Assembly: GCA_900556395.1 (NCBI GenBank) | Contig: USOQ01000075.1 | Span: 1-10,880, forward strand | DNA: 10,880 nt | Reading direction: 5' to 3' | From: Candidatus Segatella caccae | Lineage (GTDB): Bacteria > Bacteroidota > Bacteroidia > Bacteroidales > Bacteroidaceae | Part shown: positions 7,292-10,880 of the stretch, piece after piece | How positions within the stretch are numbered: position 1 is the stretch's first letter | Layout of the letters: the number at the start of each line of letters is the position of its first letter | Translations under genes and position numbers: made by a program | Notes under the pieces: model-generated | Seen by the model: the letters and a program-made list of their open reading frames with translations, nothing else | The model's database searches: none | What the model was told of the DNA's origin: nothing

Positions 7292-8257
7292 TTATAGTTC
7301 CCAAGCTATGGCTGACGCTCCCAAGACAGCTGCCTTAGCACCATCCAAACCACTCTTTAGGAATTTTGCCTTACCTTTATATAATGATAGTACATTCTCA
7401 TTATATGCTTCTTCCATCGGACGGAAGAGTAAGTCGCCTGCCTGTGCCAATCCTCCGAAGAAGATGAATGCTTCTGGGCTGAGGAAGGTAGCGATGTTTG
7501 CACATGCAACACCAATTCTTCTACCTGTTTGGCGGAAAACCTCTTGTGCCATAGCATCGCCAGTCATCGCGGCTTTATATACATCGTATGATGTGAGTTC
7601 TTCTCTTGGAATATCTCTTAGTGATGTTGCATCAGTAGATTCTTTCAACATAGCTACTGTGGTGCGAACCACTCCTGTTGCAGAGCAATAAGTCTCTAAA
7701 CATCCTTTTCTGCCACATCCGCATGGTCTGCCTTCTGGCTCTACTATCATGTGCCCAAGCTCTCCTGCAAAACCATCGCAACCATATATTAACTGACCAT
7801 TAGCCACGATACCCGAACCAACTCCTGTACCCAAGGTTAGCTCAACGAAGTTTTTCATACCTACTGCTTCTCCATAGATCATTTCGCCCATGGCTGCTGC
7901 ATTAGCATCGTTGGTAATGGCTACCGGGATGCCTAAACGGCTTGCAAACATATCTGCCAAAGGTACGATTCCTTTAGCCCATTCCAAATTGGCTGCTTGC
8001 TCTATAGTTCCATGGTAGTAGTTGCCACCAGGAGCACCGATACCCATGGCATGGATTTTCTCTATGCCGCCTACTTGCTCTACAATTTGCATCACTGCCT
8101 TAACTGCATCTTCGACGTATGCTTCTACGTTTGGGAATCCTTGTGTTTTAATAGAGGTTGTGGTTAACACTTTACCTTCTCTATCAATGATGCCAAACAC
8201 AGAATTAGTTCCGCCTAAATCCAGACCTATTACTAATGATTTTACATCGTATTCCAT
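7292..8257 (-). CDS. ROK-family sugar kinase, probable N-acetylglucosamine (or glucose) kinase
   Basis: This 321-aa kinase has all the residues expected of an active ROK enzyme. The ATP phosphate-binding loop is VIGLDLGGTNSVFGIID (9-25), and the catalytic Asp117 lies in ITNDANAAAMGE. LTLGTGVGSGIV (140-151) is the second nucleotide loop. GELGH ends in His169, which with CGCGRKGC (Cys179, Cys181, Cys186) forms the structural zinc site; the acidic substrate-contact Glu188 follows. Such enzymes phosphorylate glucose, GlcNAc or ManNAc at the 6-OH. The sequence alone does not settle the substrate. Being first in an operon with nagB and a hexosaminidase, GlcNAc is the best guess, giving GlcNAc-6-P in the cytoplasm. 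Transcription is predicted from the promoter at 8372-8401, with a leader of about 105 nt. The regulator encoded divergently belongs to the same superfamily. Confidence 0.92.
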   Translation of the reverse strand: MEYDVKSLVIGLDLGGTNSVFGIIDREGKVLTTTSIKTQGFPNVEAYVEDAVKAVMQIVEQVGGIEKIHAMGIGAPGGNYYHGTIEQAANLEWAKGIVPLADMFASRLGIPVAITNDANAAAMGEMIYGEAVGMKNFVELTLGTGVGSGIVANGQLIYGCDGFAGELGHMIVEPEGRPCGCGRKGCLETYCSATGVVRTTVAMLKESTDATSLRDIPREELTSYDVYKAAMTGDAMAQEVFRQTGRRIGVACANIATFLSPEAFIFFGGLAQAGDLLFRPMEEAYNENVLSLYKGKAKFLKSGLDGAKAAVLGASAIAWEL

Positions 8258-8290
8258 ATTCCGAAACTTTGTCTTTAAAATTGATATGCT

Positions 8291-8316
8291 AAGATAATAA
8301 ATAGGTGTATTATCTT
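8291..8316. promoter_or_regulatory. candidate operator: 9-bp inverted repeat in the operon leader
   Basis: The arms AAGATAATA (8291-8299) and TATTATCTT (8308-8316) are perfect inverted complements separated by 8 bp. The dyad lies between the predicted transcription start and the kinase start codon, a common place for a repressor site. AT-rich dyads are typical of operators bound by ROK-family regulators such as NagC. It could instead form an RNA hairpin in the leader. Binding by the adjacent regulator is inferred. Confidence 0.4.
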
Positions 8317-8354
8317 TGCTTAATCAAATGCTTTATTAATGGTTGTTTGGTTTT

Positions 8355-8366
8355 TAAAATATTTTA
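8355..8366. promoter_or_regulatory. 12-bp palindrome at predicted transcription start of operon
   Basis: TAAAATATTTTA is a perfect palindrome placed just downstream of the minus-strand -7 element, overlapping the expected start site. It is a second candidate site for the ROK regulator, but such AT palindromes also arise by chance in AT-rich DNA. Confidence 0.3.
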
Positions 8367-8371
8367 TTTTG

Positions 8372-8401
8372 CAAAGTTACATCATTTATCATTACATACA
8401 A
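8372..8401 (-). promoter_or_regulatory. promoter of the GlcNAc operon
   Basis: On the minus strand, TTG (8401-8399) is followed after 19 bp by TAACTTTG (8379-8372). This fits the Bacteroidota sigma consensus of TTTG or TTG, 19-21 bp, TAnnTTTG. Transcription would start near 8366 and give a leader of about 105 nt before the kinase ATG at 8257. Confidence 0.75.
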
Positions 8402-8656
8402 GTATTTTATGGTTAATATTTCTAAAACTAATTAACTTTTGCGTTTCAACCTTTTTATGGATGCTAATAAGTGGAGAGTATACACTATATCAATTAGTTA
8501 CGTGTTTTAAATTTTGCTCTAAAGATATTGCTCTTCAACTCTATTTATAATCTGGTGTTAGGGGATGTTGAGGCCAAAAATGGTTCAAAATCGTTTGTTT
8601 TTCTAAGGGTTAAGGTTTATTAACTATAAAAGCGTGGGTTCGATATATAAAAGAAC

Positions 8657-8664
8657 TATCTTTG
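8657..8664 (+). promoter_or_regulatory. -7 element of the ROK regulator promoter
   Basis: TATCTTTG matches TAnnTTTG and lies 19 bp before the ATG at 8684, implying a very short leader. The -33 region is poor; the nearest candidates are GTT/TTCG at 8639-8642, badly spaced. A small dyad, GTTAA-6-TTAAC (8609-8624), lies upstream and may be regulatory. Confidence 0.55.
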
Positions 8665-8683
8665 CAAATAAAAATAATTAGTT

Positions 8684-9898
8684 ATGAAGTCAGATTTACT
8701 AAAATATATTAGAAAGATAAATGCTAAGCCTTCAGTGCAGCGTAGATTGTTGGAACAGTTTGTCTCTGATGGAGCTTCGACAATCCCTGAGATATCGAAG
8801 GCGATAGGAGTAAGTCTGCCTACTGCCACTACTGCTCTAAACGAACTGATTGAGGCTGGTCTTGTGAGAGAAATAGGAAAGAGAGATAACTCTTCGGGTC
8901 GTATCCCTATGGTATATGACTTGGTGCCCACTGCAGGTTATTTTGTTGGTGTGAATCCTGAAATGGATTGTTTGACACTTGCAGCAAGTGACTTCTGTGG
9001 CAATCTAATAACTGAAAAGATAAGTATACCTTATATATATGAGAACACTCCCAAGAACTTAGAGCAACTCTGTGGAATCATTAACGACTTTGTAGCAAGT
9101 CTGCCGTTCGGCAAAGAGGAAATTCTTATGGTTTGTGTGAATTTTGCAGAACGTGTCTGTCCTTTCGAAGGTAGAGCGTACAATATGTTTACTTTCTTGA
9201 AAGAATCGCTTGTCACAAAGTTCACTGAACTCATTCAGTTGCCAGTTTGCATAGAGAACGATACCCGAAGCATGGCTTTTGCTGAATTCAGTAAAGGATG
9301 TTGCAAGGGCCTGAAAAATGTGATCTTCGTTAACATCTGCTGGGGCTTAGGAATCGGAATTATCATCGATGGTAAACTTTACTATGGTAAGTCTGGATAT
9401 TCTGGCGAGTTTGGTCACATGACAGCCTACAACAACAACATCATCTGTCATTGCGGCAAGATAGGATGTATAGAAACAGAAGTTTCAGGCAGAGCTCTAA
9501 AGAGAAAGCTGACACAGAAAATTCTTGACGGAAAGGTTTCGATACTTTCTGACAAGGTTTTAAATAAGAAAGAGGAGCTCTCATTGCGTGACATCTTAGA
9601 TGCCATTGCAAAAGAAGATGTGCTTTGCGTAGCAACATTGCAGCAAATTGCCGACGAACTCGGCAAACAGTTGGCTGGTATCATCAATATCTTCAATCCT
9701 GAGATGTTAGTAGTAGGCGGTGAGATGTCGGTTGCTGGCGACTACTTGACATTGCCTGTCAATATGGGAATCAAAAAATATTCGCTCAACATCATGAATG
9801 AAGATTCTCTGATCGCGACCTCCGAACTTAAAGGTCTCGCAGGTATCACAGGTGCTTGTCTCATGGCAAGACACCGACTCCTAAACGATGGAATATAA
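8684..9898 (+). CDS. ROK-family transcriptional regulator (NagC/Mlc-like), likely controls the GlcNAc operon
   Basis: This 404-aa protein has an N-terminal winged helix-turn-helix at about 16-80 (TIPEISKAIGVSLPTATTAL, then NELIEAGLVREIG) that binds DNA. A ROK sugar-sensing domain follows from about 85. The zinc site is kept: His245 in GEFGHM, and Cys255, Cys257 and Cys262 in CHCGKIGC. Asp193 in IENDTRSMAFAE occupies the sugar-binding/catalytic Asp position. The ATP loop that reads DLGGT in kinases is replaced by GVNPEMDCLTLAASD (89-103), so it should not be a kinase. Regulators of this type release DNA, or change binding, on sensing a sugar or sugar phosphate. It is divergent from the kinase-nagB-fusion-GH20 operon and shares its 426-bp intergenic region, which strongly suggests it controls that operon and perhaps itself. 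Whether it represses or activates, and its ligand (GlcNAc or GlcNAc-6-P), cannot be read from sequence. Confidence 0.93.
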   Translation: MKSDLLKYIRKINAKPSVQRRLLEQFVSDGASTIPEISKAIGVSLPTATTALNELIEAGLVREIGKRDNSSGRIPMVYDLVPTAGYFVGVNPEMDCLTLAASDFCGNLITEKISIPYIYENTPKNLEQLCGIINDFVASLPFGKEEILMVCVNFAERVCPFEGRAYNMFTFLKESLVTKFTELIQLPVCIENDTRSMAFAEFSKGCCKGLKNVIFVNICWGLGIGIIIDGKLYYGKSGYSGEFGHMTAYNNNIICHCGKIGCIETEVSGRALKRKLTQKILDGKVSILSDKVLNKKEELSLRDILDAIAKEDVLCVATLQQIADELGKQLAGIINIFNPEMLVVGGEMSVAGDYLTLPVNMGIKKYSLNIMNEDSLIATSELKGLAGITGACLMARHRLLNDGI

Positions 9899-9962
9899 AT
9901 AAAAGTATCAATATTCTCGGGCTGTCATGAAAGAGGAAAAATACAGAAAAACAGAAGAAAAC

Positions 9963-9993
9963 TTGTGGATTTTGTTTTTTTTCCGTACTTTTG
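9963..9993 (+). promoter_or_regulatory. promoter of the DUF3256-type gene
   Basis: TTG (9963-9965), a 20-bp spacer and TACTTTTG (9986-9993) fit the Bacteroidota promoter consensus. The ATG at 10015 is 21 bp downstream of the -7 element. This suggests the gene is transcribed separately from the upstream regulator. Confidence 0.65.
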
Positions 9994-10014
9994 TCGTAAA
10001 GTAAAGAACAGAAT

Positions 10015-10662
10015 ATGAACAGAAAGAAGATATTTTCCGTGCTTCTTGTCCTTATGGTGGCATTTGCAGCACATGCTAAATCATTGAGAGAACTTTGGGT
10101 GTCGATGCCCGACACACTGGTGCCTTCACTAACTCAGAATATGCGAGTAGAGTTTGCTGAACTGCAAGATATGAAGGTGAGGGCAGAGGTTACTACCTCT
10201 TTAGGCGATACGAGTGTGATGGATACGCTTACCACAGATTTTATGCAAGTAAGACTCAATCACGTTTGTACACTTCAGTTCAAAATACTACCTCAGACGG
10301 ATGGTGATTCTATTATTTGTATGGTTAGGACTTTGGCAGCTCCAGAGAAAGAGAGCGAGGTGATGCTTTTTGATCAACAGTGGCGACCACTCGAATTGAA
10401 AAGATGTTTCGATGGAGGTGACTTACAGAGTGTATGCGAAAGTCTCATACAGAAACCTGATACGATGAGTGTAACTCGTTTCGAAGAATTGAAGGCGATG
10501 GTAGAACCCAAGATGATGAGTGCTTTACTGATGCAGCATGAGGACGCTATCGTTTTTCGATTGGCGTTACCATTACTATCTGCAGAAGATAAAAAACTCA
10601 TTCTTCCCATAAAAGTGCAAAGGAAATTTAAATGGAATGGCAGGATGTTTAATAGAAGTTAA
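10015..10662 (+). CDS. exported protein of unknown function, DUF3256-like
   Basis: This 215-aa protein starts with a clear signal peptide (MNRKKIFSVLLVLMVAFAAHAKS, cleavage near residue 21), with no lipobox Cys. The mature part opens with SLRELWVSMPDTLVPSLTQN, followed by a conserved-looking pattern (RVEFAELQDMKVRAEVTTSL, then GDTSVMDTLTTDFMQVRL). This is characteristic of DUF3256 proteins, a Bacteroidota-restricted periplasmic or envelope family of about 200 residues with no assigned activity. The remainder is mixed alpha/beta with no catalytic motif visible. It has its own promoter and no obvious functional link to the amino-sugar genes. The start at 10015 is set by the signal peptide and promoter spacing. 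The C-terminus (KVQRKFKWNGRMFNRS) is basic. Confidence 0.85.
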   Translation: MNRKKIFSVLLVLMVAFAAHAKSLRELWVSMPDTLVPSLTQNMRVEFAELQDMKVRAEVTTSLGDTSVMDTLTTDFMQVRLNHVCTLQFKILPQTDGDSIICMVRTLAAPEKESEVMLFDQQWRPLELKRCFDGGDLQSVCESLIQKPDTMSVTRFEELKAMVEPKMMSALLMQHEDAIVFRLALPLLSAEDKKLILPIKVQRKFKWNGRMFNRS

Positions 10663-10689
10663 ATAGGCGATTTTTCTTTGTATAAATAC

Positions 10690-10719
10690 TTGCTGTTTTA
10701 TAGAAAAGTATTACCTTTG
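10690..10719 (+). promoter_or_regulatory. promoter without an attached coding gene
   Basis: TTG (10690-10692), a 19-bp spacer and TACCTTTG (10712-10719) give a near-ideal Bacteroidota promoter. The only downstream start within the short transcript is ATG at 10733, which opens a five-codon frame (MVLDY). A terminator hairpin follows 44 bp after the -7 element. Confidence 0.65.
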
Positions 10720-10724
10720 CAATG

Positions 10725-10794
10725 TGTTTTTCATGGTATTAGATTATTAAGGTTAATAAAAGATTGGTTGTCGTGAGACAATCAATTTTTTTTT
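10725..10794 (+). ncRNA. candidate small RNA of about 70 nt
   Basis: A transcript starting a few bases after the promoter at 10690-10719 would end at the hairpin and U-run at 10763-10794. It has no credible coding capacity and matches no RNA family I recognise. It could be a free small RNA, a terminated leader (attenuator) of a gene beyond the right edge, or simply a stray promoter before a shared terminator. Confidence 0.35.
10763..10794 (+). terminator. intrinsic terminator, possibly bidirectional
   Basis: ATTGGTTGTC (10763-10772) pairs over 10 bp (one G-U) with GACAATCAAT (10777-10786). The loop is GTGA, a GNRA tetraloop, and a run of T follows to 10794. On the minus strand the same hairpin is followed by CTTTTATT, so it may also serve a convergent gene ending near 10797. 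Confidence 0.85.
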
Positions 10795-10796
10795 CC

Positions 10797-10880
10797 TCAC
10801 TCAACAAGGCTTGTGGCTTTATTGAGGGTCAGCGGATTTTTCCGGTTGGTAACACCGTATGTTAGGAATAAAGTCGTACC
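10797..10880 (-). CDS. possible C-terminal end of a gene entering from the right edge
   Basis: The minus strand is open from the window edge to TGA at 10797-10799, giving 27 residues (ending NPLTLNKATSLVE). The stop lies immediately before the hairpin terminator, as expected for a convergent gene end. So short an open frame has little statistical weight and no family is recognised. The stretch could equally be non-coding. Confidence 0.2.
   Translation of the reverse strand, partial: GTTLFLTYGVTNRKNPLTLNKATSLVE

Larger units (their letters stand above)
8258..8683. other. divergent control region between GlcNAc operon and its ROK regulator
   Basis: These 426 bp contain no credible gene; the open frame at 8305-8550 is low-complexity, AT-driven and has no family resemblance. 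The region holds the operon promoter on the minus strand, the regulator promoter on the plus strand, and several AT-rich inverted repeats listed separately. The middle part (about 8402-8608) shows no recognisable element beyond AT-rich DNA. Confidence 0.7.

Noticed and set aside
8311..8318. Plus-strand promoter TATCTTTG
   Set aside because: It matches the -7 consensus but has no spaced -33 element and no gene downstream until 8684; it is more simply one arm of the dyad at 8291-8316.
8305..8550. 81-codon open frame on the plus strand in the divergent control region
   Set aside because: Its composition is AT-driven (F, L, C, S), no family is recognised, and it overlaps the operon promoter on the opposite strand.
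8684..9898. Second ROK sugar kinase
   Set aside because: The ATP phosphate loop DxGGT is absent and a winged helix-turn-helix is present, so it is a regulator.
10795..10880. Riboswitch or structured leader at the right edge
   Set aside because: Small hairpins such as CGGA-TTTT-TCCG are visible, but no known riboswitch core could be matched and the stretch is cut by the edge.

Overview
The window looks like a chromosomal segment of a Bacteroidales bacterium, most likely Prevotella/Segatella-like. Supporting signs are promoters of the Bacteroidota type (TTG, 19-20 bp, TAnnTTTG), gene starts without clear Shine-Dalgarno sites, a DUF3256-type exported protein, a TonB-dependent receptor, and the combination of a GH20 hexosaminidase with a NagB-like/PIG-L fusion protein.

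Left region (1-1242, minus strand): the N-terminal part of a TonB-dependent outer-membrane receptor runs off the left edge. A small His/Cys-rich membrane protein, resembling the DUF2946 type often found next to metal-uptake receptors, lies just upstream. Together they suggest a metal (possibly copper or zinc) uptake pair. Region 1243-2036 has no intact gene. It holds a short Fic-like N-terminal fragment on the plus strand, an array of 22-bp tandem repeats, and a minus-strand remnant with an HEYTH zincin-like motif, resembling the large 'polyvalent' proteins of phages and conjugative elements. It looks like a scar of mobile DNA lying against the 3' end of the next gene.

Central region (2037-8683): a four-gene minus-strand operon for N-acetylglucosamine use. 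In transcription order it encodes a ROK sugar kinase, glucosamine-6-phosphate deaminase NagB, a 663-aa fusion of a NagB-like domain (catalytic Asp and His lost) with a PIG-L/LmbE deacetylase domain, and an exported GH20 beta-N-acetylhexosaminidase. A strong promoter (8372-8401) drives it and AT-rich dyads lie near the start site. A ROK-family transcription factor is encoded divergently from the same 426-bp intergenic region and is the obvious regulator. The working model is: GH20 releases GlcNAc outside the cytoplasm, the ROK kinase makes GlcNAc-6-P, a deacetylase makes GlcN-6-P, and NagB makes fructose-6-P plus ammonia. No NagA is present, so the PIG-L domain is a candidate for the deacetylation step. 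No transporter is present.

Right region (9899-10880): a DUF3256-type exported protein with its own promoter is followed by a compact promoter-plus-terminator unit that could encode a small RNA of about 70 nt. A possible minus-strand gene end lies at the right edge.
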